60,570 nucleotides of DNA from Saprospiraceae bacterium (GTDB lineage Bacteria; Bacteroidota; Bacteroidia; Chitinophagales; Saprospiraceae): contig JABFRV010000044.1 of the NCBI GenBank assembly GCA_013140975.1, positions 1 through 60,570 of the forward strand. The letters run 5' to 3'. Position 1 is the stretch's first letter. Every line of letters starts with the position of its first letter. The notes under the pieces are model-generated. The model worked only from the letters and a program-made list of their open reading frames with translations, was not told the origin of the DNA and did no database searches. This document shows positions 1-9,900 of the stretch, one piece after another. Position numbers and translations under genes: made by a program.

Positions 1-87
1 TATAACACGAAAAGAATTCATAGCGCATTGGATGGAAAATCACCATTAGAAGCTTTTTATGAAAAAGTTCATATATTAGCAGCATAA
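1..87 (+). CDS. Integrase-core transposase, C-terminal end (cut by window edge)
   Basis: An open frame from the first base to the TAA at 85-87 encodes 28 residues with the pattern YNTKRIHSALDGKSPLEAF. This is the typical C-terminal signature of DDE integrase-core (rve) transposases of the IS3/IS481 type (Y-N-x-x-R-x-H-S-A-L-x-x-x-S-P). The rest lies outside the window, so whether the copy is intact cannot be judged. The family assignment between IS3 and IS481 is uncertain. A short duplicated GTCCAC motif follows within 40 bp, as expected for an element's right end. Confidence 0.7.
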   Translation, partial: YNTKRIHSALDGKSPLEAFYEKVHILAA

Positions 88-100
88 TGCCTTTTCGCTT

Positions 101-125
101 TGTCCACTATAGTGAGGAAGTCCAC
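101..125 (+). repeat. Probable right terminal end of the insertion sequence
   Basis: TGTCCAC (101-107) and AGTCCAC (119-125) lie 14-38 bp after the transposase stop. Read from the other strand the end would begin TGTGGACTTCC, consistent with IS481-like ends that start TGT. The left end is outside the window, so the inverted repeat cannot be confirmed. Confidence 0.35.
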
Positions 126-208
126 ATTTTTTATGCTTTCTAATGTATTCTTTTAGAATTAGAGCATAGTAAGACTTTATAAAATGTAAAAGTGTAATTC
201 AAGTCAGA

Positions 209-320
209 GTACCCGGTTAATAGAATGGAAGTAACCGGGTGCTATTGGCAAATTAAATTGAGTAGTGTAGTGTAGTTTAATTTAATAATCGAGGGAGGCC
301 TTTACTGGCCTTTCTCTTTT
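209..320 (+). ncRNA. Candidate structured small RNA (three hairpins, terminator at the end)
   Basis: Three consecutive stem-loops are visible. The first is an 11-bp, GC-rich stem (209-219 with 232-242, one G-U pair) around a 12-nt loop. The second is an AAATTAAA/TTTAATTT stem (250-257 with 276-283). The third is an AGGCC/GGCCT stem (296-300 with 307-311) followed by a T-rich tail. There is no ORF. The strong first stem stands out against very AT-rich surroundings. It could be a small RNA or merely the structured 3' end of an unseen transcript. I do not recognise the family. Confidence 0.3.
296..320 (+). terminator. Rho-independent terminator candidate
   Basis: Stem AGGCC (296-300), 6-nt loop, GGCCT (307-311), then TTCTCTTTT. 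The stem can be extended by partial pairing of the flanking purine/pyrimidine tracts. It points rightward and would end whatever is transcribed from 88-290. Confidence 0.5.
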
Positions 321-552
321 TTATGTAAGGAGCATACTTAGTTTTTATATATATTTAAATATAATTATATATAATAATTAAAATATATATAAAATATTAA
401 TATACAGTAATTTAAGACTTATAATAAATATAATATATAAATTAATTATAATGTTTAATTAATATTTATTACTTTTACTTCCTAGATCTGTCGAACCCCT
501 TCCCAAAATCATCTAAGACGTAGTTCTGTATTATTAACTAAATCTACTCATT
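321..552. other. Very AT-rich gene-free stretch upstream of the M36 protease
   Basis: Positions about 343-480 are almost pure A/T, with repeated ATATATAA and AATATATATAAAATATT strings. I see no ORF, no tRNA and no clear TAnnTTTG promoter. It probably contains the promoter of the gene at 553 but I cannot locate it. Confidence 0.5.
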
Positions 553-3500
553 GTGATCAGATATTTCTCTATTTATTTTATTTCAATACTTTCATTACAA
601 GCTCAATTATCACACGATGATATAAAAGTGAAGTTGAGTCAGATTGATCCATTGTGGAAAAAAGCAGACTTCATTATTCAGTCTAACTATTATGATGATA
701 TATTAAAATGTGAGCACATCTATATTCAAGAGCGAATATCCGGCAAACCTGTATATCCAGAAATAAGTCAACTGCATCTGAGTAAAGAGAATAAGGTTCT
801 TCAAATGGGTATTCATAGTCCAAGATATAGCTTATTGGAAAGAAAAGATGAAACAAAATTGTCTCATAAAGAACTTCTTAAAATTTATCTGGAGCAAAAA
901 CAAATTTACGCATCAATTATTAAGGAAAATTCAAGAAGCAGAATTGAAAATAACTTCGAAAATTATTCGATCGAAAAAATGCCTAATTCAAAATTGATAA
1001 TTCAAGATTGTTATTACTATAATGGAATAACAATGTTTTCGGCGTGTAGAATTCAATTTCATAATGAGTTAAATGATAATTTGTTAAATTCTTATATAAG
1101 CAGAAGTTCCGGTCAAGTGATTTTTGAAAGCAGATTAACACATGATTGTGGTTGGTCTGAAGGAAGTCTGGAAATGAATAAAAGATTTAGTATTGAACAT
1201 AAGAATGAAATAAGTTTCAATTCTAATTGTTATAGGGTGTTTCCTATTCCAACAGAAAGTCCGAATCACGGCGCAAGAACGGTAGTGAATTCGCCTTGGC
1301 AAAAAGCTGCCAATGCAAGTCCACTGGGATGGCACAATGATGGCCTATTTAATTATCAATCCACACAAGGTAATAATGTAGATTGTTATGAGGATATGGA
1401 TGCTGATAATTTGCCTACCGGCGGTGATGCTGCACGTGCTGTAGGAGGAGCTAATTTGAATTTCGATTTTACTTTAAATCCATCTCTTTTTCCTCCGGCA
1501 AATAAGAATGCTTCTCTGACAAATATGTTTTATTGGACGAACATAAATCATGACATTTGGTATCAATATGGATTTAATGAAGCTTCAGGAAATTTTCAAT
1601 ATCAGAACTTTGGTAAAGGAGGTCTTGATTTAGATAATGTAATTGTAGAAGGTCTGGATCAAATTAACGGATCTCGTAATAATGCAAATTATTCTTGTCC
1701 ACCAGATGGATATCCTTCACGTCTTCAAATGTATGTCTGGCAACTACCAGTTTATGACACAGTGCAAATTGATTATCCTTTAAACATTAATGGAAAAATA
1801 GTTGCGGTGCAAAGTGCAATTAGTCCTAGTCTATTAGCTCCATTACAATTAGAAGTGATTTTGGTTAATGATGGAAGTGGATTTCCTACACAGGGTTGTA
1901 ATCCTTACATAAACGCAGCACAAGTAAATGGAAAAATCGCATTATTAGATAGAGGAATTTGCAATATCAATGAGAAAATATTGAATGCACAGAATGCTGG
2001 CGCTTTGGCAATGTTAATATGCAGTGTTGATGATAATGCACCTACCGTTATGGGAGGTTTTTCTGGTGGAGTAGGTTTGCCAATTATGAATATTTCCAAG
2101 TATGATGGTGATCTGATTAAGTCTCAATTACATCAAGGTGTTTATGTTACTATGATGCCAAGTTCTGCACTAAAATTTGTCTTTAATGCAAAATCTTATA
2201 GCTTCGCAAGAGCATCATTTGGTGGTAAAATACCCACGAACTTAAATGCAGATATTATTAACGTATTCGATGGCGCAGGGAATCCATATGATGCTTGTGA
2301 TCCAATTTGGAATAACATTAATAATTCAATTGCTTTGATACAGGATGGGAATTGCGAACCGTCTTATAAAGCACTTCAGGCGCAGCAAGCAGGAGCTGTT
2401 GCTGTAATAATTGGTATGAATACTCCAGGGCTACCATATTTATTGCCTGCAGGATCATATGGTCACCTTATTACAATTCCGGTAATTTGTATAAGTCAAG
2501 TTGACTATAATGAAATTACAAATCAATTGCCTGGCCAGGGAAGGTTTGCAAATTTATTACCGCAACTTGTTGATGGGAATTTTGACGGCGGAATTATCAC
2601 TCACGAATATGCACATGGTATTTCTATTCGGTTAACAGGTGGTCCAAATAATAATTTGTGCTTGAATAATGCCGAACAAGCAGGTGAAGGATGGAGTGAT
2701 TATTTAGCGATGGTAATGACTATGAAAAGTTCAGATGTTGCTTACCAGAATCGGGGGATAGGTGTCTGGGCCAGTGGACATTCTAATACCGGAGTTGGAT
2801 TAAGACCATATCCTTATAATGTTGATTTGCAAGTGAATCCTGCGACTTATGGTAAGTTGCAAGACCGGGTTCGGATTTCTCAACCACATGGTATAGGTTA
2901 TGTATGGTGTAGTATGATTTGGGATTTAACCTGGGCTTTAATTAAACAATACGGATTTGAAGCAGATTTATATAAGAGTAATTCAAGTTCGGGAAATATT
3001 AAAGCTATAAACTTAGTAATGAGTGGTTTAAAACTTCAAGCATGTAATCCTGGGTTTGTTGATTCAAGAAATGCAATACTTAAAGCAGATTCAATACTAA
3101 ATAATGGAGTAAATTCTTGTTTGATTTGGAATATTTTTGCAAGAAGAGGATTGGGTTGGTCAGCGAATCAAGGAAGTTCATTTTCCCGAGATGATGGTAC
3201 CGAAGCATTTGATCTTCCATCAGGATGCAGTTTTATGTCAGAAGATCAACTTTTTGGAAATTCAGTTCTTTCAATTCATGATGTAAAGCTAACTGCAGAA
3301 AAAAACAATGAGAATATAATTCTGAACTGGAAAAGTAACGTTGCATCAAAAATTCAAAGAATCGAAATATACAGAATTTCCGGAAATAATTCATTATTAA
3401 TTCATACGCTTATGGGAGATGGAACGCAATTTGTGGATAATAAATTTCCCAAAGGAAATCTTATCTATCAGATAAAAGTTTTCTATGAAACTGACAAAAT

Positions 3501-3786
3501 GATTGAAAGTAACCGTGCAATAGTTCGTCAATCGGAAGGTAATGGTTGGAAAATTTCTCCAGTTCCGGCAAATGATTTTATATATCTCAATAATTCAGAA
3601 ACCGATAATACAGAACTTAAGCTTTATATCATGGATTTAAATTCTAAAGTTATTGATCAAAGTATTCTTTATTACAAAAAAAATGAAAGAGTGAAAATCA
3701 ATATTTCTGATCTGGTTGCCGGAACATATTGGATTTTGATTGAATCGAGCGAAGGAATAGAGAAGTTACAATGCTTAAAGAATTAA
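553..3786 (+). CDS. Secreted M36 (fungalysin-type) metalloprotease with two PA domains and a T9SS type A tail
   Basis: A zinc endopeptidase predicted to be exported and attached or released by T9SS. The start is GTG at 553 and gives a short signal peptide ending near LSLQA-Q. The fungalysin core has the N-A/M-F-Y-W-T-N-x-N-H-D region (about 325-340) and zinc motif HEYAH at 684-688. The third ligand is in EGWSDYLAM (E712). Two protease-associated (PA) domains, about 430-530 and 555-670, sit between the N-terminal half of the catalytic domain and HEYAH. The C-terminus (about 985-1077) has the P-V-P-A-N-D ... G-T-Y-W-I-L pattern of a Por secretion tail. At 1077 aa it is longer than fungal M36 enzymes because of the PA pair and tail. 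The downstream MFS gene begins 22 bp later, possibly co-transcribed. Confidence 0.85.
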   Translation: MIRYFSIYFISILSLQAQLSHDDIKVKLSQIDPLWKKADFIIQSNYYDDILKCEHIYIQERISGKPVYPEISQLHLSKENKVLQMGIHSPRYSLLERKDETKLSHKELLKIYLEQKQIYASIIKENSRSRIENNFENYSIEKMPNSKLIIQDCYYYNGITMFSACRIQFHNELNDNLLNSYISRSSGQVIFESRLTHDCGWSEGSLEMNKRFSIEHKNEISFNSNCYRVFPIPTESPNHGARTVVNSPWQKAANASPLGWHNDGLFNYQSTQGNNVDCYEDMDADNLPTGGDAARAVGGANLNFDFTLNPSLFPPANKNASLTNMFYWTNINHDIWYQYGFNEASGNFQYQNFGKGGLDLDNVIVEGLDQINGSRNNANYSCPPDGYPSRLQMYVWQLPVYDTVQIDYPLNINGKIVAVQSAISPSLLAPLQLEVILVNDGSGFPTQGCNPYINAAQVNGKIALLDRGICNINEKILNAQNAGALAMLICSVDDNAPTVMGGFSGGVGLPIMNISKYDGDLIKSQLHQGVYVTMMPSSALKFVFNAKSYSFARASFGGKIPTNLNADIINVFDGAGNPYDACDPIWNNINNSIALIQDGNCEPSYKALQAQQAGAVAVIIGMNTPGLPYLLPAGSYGHLITIPVICISQVDYNEITNQLPGQGRFANLLPQLVDGNFDGGIITHEYAHGISIRLTGGPNNNLCLNNAEQAGEGWSDYLAMVMTMKSSDVAYQNRGIGVWASGHSNTGVGLRPYPYNVDLQVNPATYGKLQDRVRISQPHGIGYVWCSMIWDLTWALIKQYGFEADLYKSNSSSGNIKAINLVMSGLKLQACNPGFVDSRNAILKADSILNNGVNSCLIWNIFARRGLGWSANQGSSFSRDDGTEAFDLPSGCSFMSEDQLFGNSVLSIHDVKLTAEKNNENIILNWKSNVASKIQRIEIYRISGNNSLLIHTLMGDGTQFVDNKFPKGNLIYQIKVFYETDKMIESNRAIVRQSEGNGWKISPVPANDFIYLNNSETDNTELKLYIMDLNSKVIDQSILYYKKNERVKINISDLVAGTYWILIESSEGIEKLQCLKN

Positions 3787-3808
3787 TTACTATTGTTGCA
3801 TTTAGCGA

Positions 3809-5017
3809 ATGAGTAAAGCTTTAATATTTATTTTTATTACTGTACTTCTGGATGTCATCGGGCTTGGAATAATTATTCCAATTGCACCTGAATTAATCAT
3901 GTCTATAACAGGAAAAAATCTTAGTGAAGCATCCAGTATTGGAGGTTGGTTAATGACAAGTTACTCCCTTATGTTATTTCTCTGCGCACCTATAATTGGG
4001 GGATTAAGTGATAAATTTGGTAGGCGACCCTTACTATTGATTACTCTATTGGTGTTTGGATTGGATTATTTAATTCAAGGATTTGCAACAAATATTTATT
4101 GGTTATTTGCCGGAAGAATAATTGCAGGTATTACAGGTGCATCATACACTGTTGCTTCTTCTTACATTGCTGACATAAGCGAACCTGAAAAGAAAGCGCA
4201 AAACTTTGGACTCATTGGAGCTGCATTTGGATTAGGATTTATTATAGGTCCTCTTCTTGGAGCAGCTTTGGGATCCATTGGATTAAGGGTTCCGTTTTTT
4301 GCATCTGCAGGATTGGCATTGGCGAATTGTTTATTTGGATTCTTCATTCTGCCTGAATCACTTTCAAAAGAAAACAGAAGGGCTTTTAGTTGGACTAGGT
4401 CCAATCCTTTTGGGACGTTTTCGGTTATTACAAAATATTCTGTCCTCAAAATCTTTATTCCAATTTTGTTTTTTGTGTATACTGCACATTATTCCTTGCA
4501 AAGTACATGGAATTATTATACAATGCATAAATTTAAATGGGATCATACCATGGTTGGATATTCGCTAGCATTTGTTGGAATAACTGTGGCAATTGTACAA
4601 GGAGGGTTAACGAGAATAATTATTCCAAAAATCGGTCCTTATAAGTCAATAATTGTAGGGTTTAGTGCAGCAATCATTGGATATTTTGGATTCTCCTTCG
4701 CTCCAGAAGGTTGGTATATGTTTGCTTTAATGATTCCATTTGCATTAAGTGGATTGGCAGGACCTTCCATTCAGAGCTTAGTTTCCAATAAAGTACCTGC
4801 TAATGCGCAGGGAGAATTGCAAGGAGGATTAACTTCTTTAATGAGTTTGGCCTCAATTTTTGGTCCAGTAATTATGACAAACACATTTCAGTATTTCTCA
4901 TCTGATCCTTCTAAGCATTATTTTCCAGGAGCACCATTTTTCCTGTCATTTATTTTTATTGTAATAAGTTTGAGTATTGCAATTGGTCCGTTGAAGAAGT
5001 TGGCTAAATCTGAATAG
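3809..5017 (+). CDS. MFS exporter of the TCR/Tet type
   Basis: A 402-residue inner-membrane drug:H+ antiporter-like protein with about 12 hydrophobic segments, the usual length for TetA. Visible motifs: D15-V-I-G-L-G-I-I-I-P in TM1, motif A GGLSDKFGRRP at 64-74 in the TM2-TM3 loop, ADISEPEKKA (121-130) before TM5, and motif C-like GLGFIIGPLLG at 141-151. These make the Tet-like (DHA1) group secure, but substrate and any resistance role cannot be inferred. It follows the M36 protease by 22 bp on the same strand. Palindromic repeats and IS66 debris lie directly downstream. Confidence 0.85.
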   Translation: MSKALIFIFITVLLDVIGLGIIIPIAPELIMSITGKNLSEASSIGGWLMTSYSLMLFLCAPIIGGLSDKFGRRPLLLITLLVFGLDYLIQGFATNIYWLFAGRIIAGITGASYTVASSYIADISEPEKKAQNFGLIGAAFGLGFIIGPLLGAALGSIGLRVPFFASAGLALANCLFGFFILPESLSKENRRAFSWTRSNPFGTFSVITKYSVLKIFIPILFFVYTAHYSLQSTWNYYTMHKFKWDHTMVGYSLAFVGITVAIVQGGLTRIIIPKIGPYKSIIVGFSAAIIGYFGFSFAPEGWYMFALMIPFALSGLAGPSIQSLVSNKVPANAQGELQGGLTSLMSLASIFGPVIMTNTFQYFSSDPSKHYFPGAPFFLSFIFIVISLSIAIGPLKKLAKSE

Positions 5018-5166
5018 AGATATCTAATCTTACCTTTTATATGGTTTGAATTTAAAATAATCAAAAACAATTCTGGAATCATTTCAATGTTAGAAAATGA
5101 TTTCAAATTAAGGTATTCAAGAAGTCCATACTTTATTTTGATAGATGATATGTTATTAGTACATGG

Positions 5167-5250
5167 AAAAATTCGACTCCTAAGGAGTCGATAGAAAGTC
5201 TTTTTTCTTTCTCTTATAAATATGTAATTCCTACGGGATTAATTTTATTA
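5167..5250 (+). repeat. Diverged copy of the palindromic repeat
   Basis: Carries the same two landmarks as the better copies at 5311 and 5487. These are a short palindrome (CGACTCC-taa-GGAGTCG) and, about 45 bp later, CCTACGGGATTAA. The spacer differs, so this looks like an older or related unit. Confidence 0.45.
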
Positions 5251-5310
5251 ACGAAGACTATTTATTAAGTTCTATGAATTTGGAATTAAAAGCAAATGAA
5301 ATTAATTTGA

Positions 5311-5430
5311 AATCAAGAATCCATAGGATTCGAATGTCTATAAAAGAATAAAGCTAATAAATCACCGACCCCAGCGGGGTCGAATTAATTTTTAAATATA
5401 AATTACCTGCATGATTATAATTGTTAAAAA
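5311..5430 (+). repeat. Palindrome-bearing intergenic repeat, unit 1 (~120 bp)
   Basis: Begins AATCAAGAATCC, contains TGTCTATAAAAGAATAAA and AATAAATC, then the perfect palindrome CGACCCC-agc-GGGGTCG. It ends with GATTATAATTGTTAAAAAG. Unit 2 repeats all of these blocks in the same order. It shows no coding potential and sits between the MFS gene and an IS66 remnant. Confidence 0.75.
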
Positions 5431-5486
5431 GGGCGATTAATTAAGATTGAGGAGTCTAAAATTAAAGTAAATTGAAATTAAATGGT

Positions 5487-5604
5487 AATCAAGAATCCGT
5501 ATGATTTAAATGTCTATAAAAGAATAAATCTAATAAATCGCCGACCTCAGCGAGGTCGATTAATTTTAAATATAAAAGCCCTACGGGATTATAATTGTTA
5601 AAAA
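5487..5604 (+). repeat. Palindrome-bearing intergenic repeat, unit 2 (~118 bp)
   Basis: Same block order as unit 1, starting 176 bp after it. The palindrome is CGACCTC-agc-GAGGTCG. Both arms changed together relative to unit 1 (CCCC/GGGG to CCTC/GAGG), so base pairing is kept. The unit ends where the IS66 remnant seems to begin (GTATCCGTTCAGG at 5605). Confidence 0.75.
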
Positions 5605-6478
5605 GTATCCGTTCAGGCAAGTACCATATTTTGAACTGGCATCCAATTTTGGGGAAGCAATTCAGCAATACGATTAATTGGATGATCTTTTATTTTCAAT
5701 AGAATATCATGGAGCCATTCGTAAGGATTAACCTTATGAAGTTTACAGATTGCAAAGGAAGAATAAATCATAGCTACACGCTGAGCGCTTTCTTGCGATC
5801 CGGCAAATAAATAATTTTTTCTCCCTAAGGCGAGTGGCCTAATACTATTTTCAATAAGATTATTATCAATTTCAACATCACCATGTTCAATATACCGGAT
5901 TAATTTATCCCATCTTTTTAAGGAATAAGCTATTGCTTTGCCAATTGGCGATTGGGGAAGAATGCTTTCCAATGATTTCTAATCAAGATAAGTTTTTATT
6001 TCTTCTGAGATAGGTTTGCTCTTTTGTTGTCTTATTAATTTTCGTTCATCTCCCATAATATCTCCATCTCGGCAATGGGCTTCTACTTCATACAGCAATT
6101 GAATTTTTCTTAGAACATGATTAGCAATCTTTGGTTCTGTATCTTTTGCTTTATCGAAGTATTGTCTTGCATGGGCCCAGCAACCAAATAAGATTATAGT
6201 ATTTCGTTCACCTAATTGCTCATAGGCATTATATCCATCAGTTTGTAATTTACCTGTGAATTCTTTAAGGTGATTGTTCATACATTCAGCACTACAGCCG
6301 GATTGGTAGCAGAACAATACCAAATCATTTATTGGTGAGCGACTTACCCACATATAACCAAGATCTAAACTACCTTGCATGACTAATCCATCGGTTTCAT
6401 ACACAAGTAGTCTAAGCTGGTTGCGCCTTTTGCTTACAAACAGATATACACTTCTTTCTAAAGGATTAGTAAATTTAA
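5605..6478 (-). pseudogene. Decayed IS66 transposase (TnpB-TnpC deletion fusion with amber stop)
   Basis: The reverse strand encodes IS66 transposase in two pieces, 6404-5979 and 5972-5613. They are in the same frame and are split only by TAG at 5979-5981 (…KTYLD-stop-KSLESILPQSP…). Recognisable TnpC parts are GYMWVSR, FTGKLQTDGYNAYEQL, GCWAHARQYFDKA, GKAIAYSLKRW, IENSIRPLALGRKNYLFAG and LHKVNPYEWL. Upstream in the same frame (about 6478-6400) lies NPLERSVYLFVSKRRNQLRL, which looks like the accessory protein TnpB. It runs straight into the middle of TnpC, so the end of TnpB and the start of TnpC appear deleted. The element is dead. Confidence 0.8.
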
Positions 6479-6503
6479 TACCTCAAAACAATTTGCTTTA
6501 TAG

Positions 6504-6842
6504 TTAAGGCTTGCTCCAAATAATAAGGTAAGCGGTGGCAAAGTTTTAAGCAATCAAATTGCAAGAGGAAGCAATCGACTAAAAATTGCCCTTCGACAAG
6601 CTGTTAATTGTATAGGAAATCTAAAAGAAACCCATCTATCAGATTACTTTAGACATGTATGTTTAACTCGAGGGAGATCCTCTGCAGTTTCAGCTACAGC
6701 TAGGAATCTGGCTGTAATCATTTGGACGATGATCAGGAATAAAATTCAATGTAATCCACCAAAAGAATACTTAATGCTGGATCAGAAAAGAAAATTGGGA
6801 TTAATCAGTCGAATTAGGAAGTCTATTGTAAATTTGATCTAA
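6504..6842 (+). pseudogene. IS110-family transposase, C-terminal fragment
   Basis: An open frame of 113 codons including the TAA at 6840-6842 has no start of its own and is preceded in frame by TAG at 6501. It encodes RLAPNNKVSGGKVLSNQIAR, then RLKIALRQAV, and later SAVSATARNLAVIIWTMI. This is the pattern of the C-terminal (Transposase_20) domain of IS110/IS116/IS902 transposases. The N-terminal DEDD domain is missing, which suggests truncation next to the IS66 remnant. Confidence 0.75.
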
Positions 6843-6915
6843 AACCAGATGACCTTGGATTTGCAACGTATTGATTTTCAGGTTTGACTGGTGACGTTAA
6901 TCAGATAATTTTCAT

Positions 6916-9900
6916 ATGAAAAACATTATTTGTGTTTGTCTAATTTCAATAATTCTAAATTGGAATTTATATTCTCAAATCTATTTTAGTCCAACATTGC
7001 AGCCTGTAAATATTTCTAATAGATGCTTGCAAGCAGAAATGACAAAACTAAAACTAATAGAAGATAAAAATTATCATGAGCAATTCAATCAAATGAATCA
7101 AACATTCTTGAGTTTATCTCAAATGGGATTGTCTCAAGCAATTCAAGCATCATATACTATTCCTGTTGTTATTCACATCATTCATAATAATGGTTCAGAA
7201 AATATATCAGATAGCCAAGTTTTACAAGGATTGAAAGATTTGAATGATGCATATTCAAATTCGGGTGGATATAAAAACCTTAAGGGAGTTAAAACTGACA
7301 TTCAATTTTGTCTTGCATTACAAGATGAAAAAGGAAAACCTACATCTGGCATTAATCGAGTAAAATCTACACTTACAAATTTAACTTCTGAATTGGATGA
7401 TATAAACTTAAAGAAACTAAGCCATTGGGATCCTTTGCATTATCTTAATATTTGGCTTGTAAATGAAATTGTTTCCCTATCTATTGGATCGAGTATAGCA
7501 GGATATGCATATTTGCCAGCCTCCCATGGAAGATTGGAAGATGGAATTGTTATGGAAGCAAGATACCTTGGATCTAATATGGATAATTCAAAAGTTCTCG
7601 TACATGAAGTAGGTCATTACCTTGGCTTATTTCACACCTTTGAAGGAGGCTGCATAAATCAAAATTGTCAAATTGATAACGATCAAGTTTGTGACACTCC
7701 TCCAGATAACTCAACCTCGGAAGTATTTTGTGGGCTTAATCCAAATTCTTGTAGTACGGATGATGATGATTTGTCAATAAACAATCCATTCCGTCCTATA
7801 ACACTAGGAGGATTGGGAGATCAAATAGATATGACTGAGAATTATTTGGATTATAGTAATTTTCGTTGTATGTATAATTTTACCAACGGTCAAAAAAACA
7901 GAATGATATCTACTCTAACTTACATACGAAGCAGCCTATTGCAATCTGTGGCATGTCAAAAAATATGCAATGACCCTTTAGCGATTAGCTTTATTCCTAG
8001 TGCAACTACGATTGCAACTGGGGCTCAAGTAGATTTCACCAATACAACAAATGCTTTAGTCAATTACGAATGGAAATTAAACGGTTCTTTAATTTCATCT
8101 GGTGTTAATTTTTCATATACGTTTAACTCTCCTGGTGAATTTAATGTTACGCTTGTCGCTTATAACAAAGATCGGTCATGTCTTGATAGTCTCAGTAAGA
8201 TTATTAAAGTTCATTGCTTCGCTCAATCATCTTTTACGATGAATCCTCCTGGCCCATATAAACCAGGTGTAACGATAGACTTTAAAAATTCATCTATGAA
8301 TGCTACTGATCATAAATGGTTTTTAGATGGTGTTTATAAAGGAAACAAAACTAATTTTAAATATACTTTTAATAGTGGAGGCGGCCATTCTGTTTACTTA
8401 GTGGTAAGTGATGGGCTATGTAATGATACTTCAATAGTTTATTTTTTCGAAATAGGTAATTGTAATGGAAAAGGCCAAAAGGATGATTGGTTCATGTCGG
8501 GATGTTCTATTGACTTTTCTTCAGGTACGCCAGTTATAGATACCAGTCCATACAATATTCCCCGACAACAATGTTCCGCATCTATTTCAGATAACAATGG
8601 CGATTTACTCTTTTTTACGAATGGCTTGACAGTGTATAATCGCAATCAAAAGATAATGATGAATGGTTCAGGATTAAAAGGGGACTCAGCATCTAGTCAA
8701 GGGGTATTGATTGTCCCAATTCCCGCAAGTCCACTGCAATATTATGTCTTTACTGTTAGCCCAGGTTTAACTAACTATTTACCTGGACTTTCGTATAGTA
8801 TTGTAGATATGCGTTTAGACGGAGGATTAGGTGCTGTAACTTCAACTAAAAATGCTGTACTCCTTAAAGGAATTGGAGCAAAACTTTCTGCTACTTGTCA
8901 TGCCAATGAAACTGATATTTGGTTAGTTGTAGAAAACCCAAATTCTAAATCCCTGCTTTCATTTTTAATTACACCAAATGGGATTATTAAAACACCAATT
9001 GAGTCCAAAATAAGTTCTTTGAATTCAAGTCATGGTTCTTTGAAATTTTCGCACGATGGAAGACATATTGCTACAACTACTACTGGCTTTACTTTGCCGC
9101 GAAGAATTATTTATGCAGATTTTGATCGCTCAAGTGGTGTTGTTTCCAATCCAATTGAATTGACCTGTCCAATGACTTGGGTACAACCCTATGATTGTGA
9201 GTTTTCTCCAGACAATTCAAAATTATATTGTACGATGTGGAATGAAGGTGGACTTTATCAATGGGATTTAAGTTTATCAAGCTCTTCTGCCATAATTGGT
9301 TCTATACAACGTGTTGATGCATATGGTGCTTTAAGTCCTTGGTTTGGGCGAATAACACTTGCTCCAAATGGGATAATTTATTTAGGGGGGTCCATGAATT
9401 CAAATTTCAAAAATAATTCACTTGATGCAATTCTTTATCCTAATATGGCTGGTTCTGCTTGCGGTTTTGTAAAACAAGCAATTGTATTTAGTAATAATAC
9501 GTATGCTTGGCCTTTACCTAATTTTATGGGCTGTATTACTAATTCTAAAATTCCATCTATTTCTGGTCCAATAGTGGTGTGTTCTAATAGTAATCCTTTA
9601 TTGTACACTATCAAAAATTATTCAAAAGGAGATTCTGCAGTTTGGCAAAATACTGGTGATGGAAAATTAATTAAAACAACTGATTCGACAACTCAATTTA
9701 TTCCTAGTTCTTCTTCAGGAATAGACAGTTTAGTACTCACTCTATATGCTGATTGTGGTCTCTATAAAGACACTTTAATTTTGAAAACAAATGCAGCTCC
9801 AGTAGTTGAACTAGGAAATGACACAGCAATATGTCCATTTTTCTTGCTTGATGCTGGAAGTGGATTCACCTCATACTTATGGAATACAGGGGAGAGTACA

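Noticed and set aside
209-242. tRNA gene from the GC-rich stem
   Set aside because: The stem and loop sizes do not form a cloverleaf, and there is no T-arm GTTCRA motif or CCA-type end.
3809-5017. Tetracycline resistance gene
   Set aside because: The Tet-like motifs define a broad exporter group. No tetR-type regulator is adjacent, and substrate cannot be inferred.
5139-5604. Possible CRISPR array from the regularly spaced palindromic repeats
   Set aside because: Only two to three units of ~120 bp with no 25-40-bp repeat and no unique equal-length spacers. No cas genes are present.
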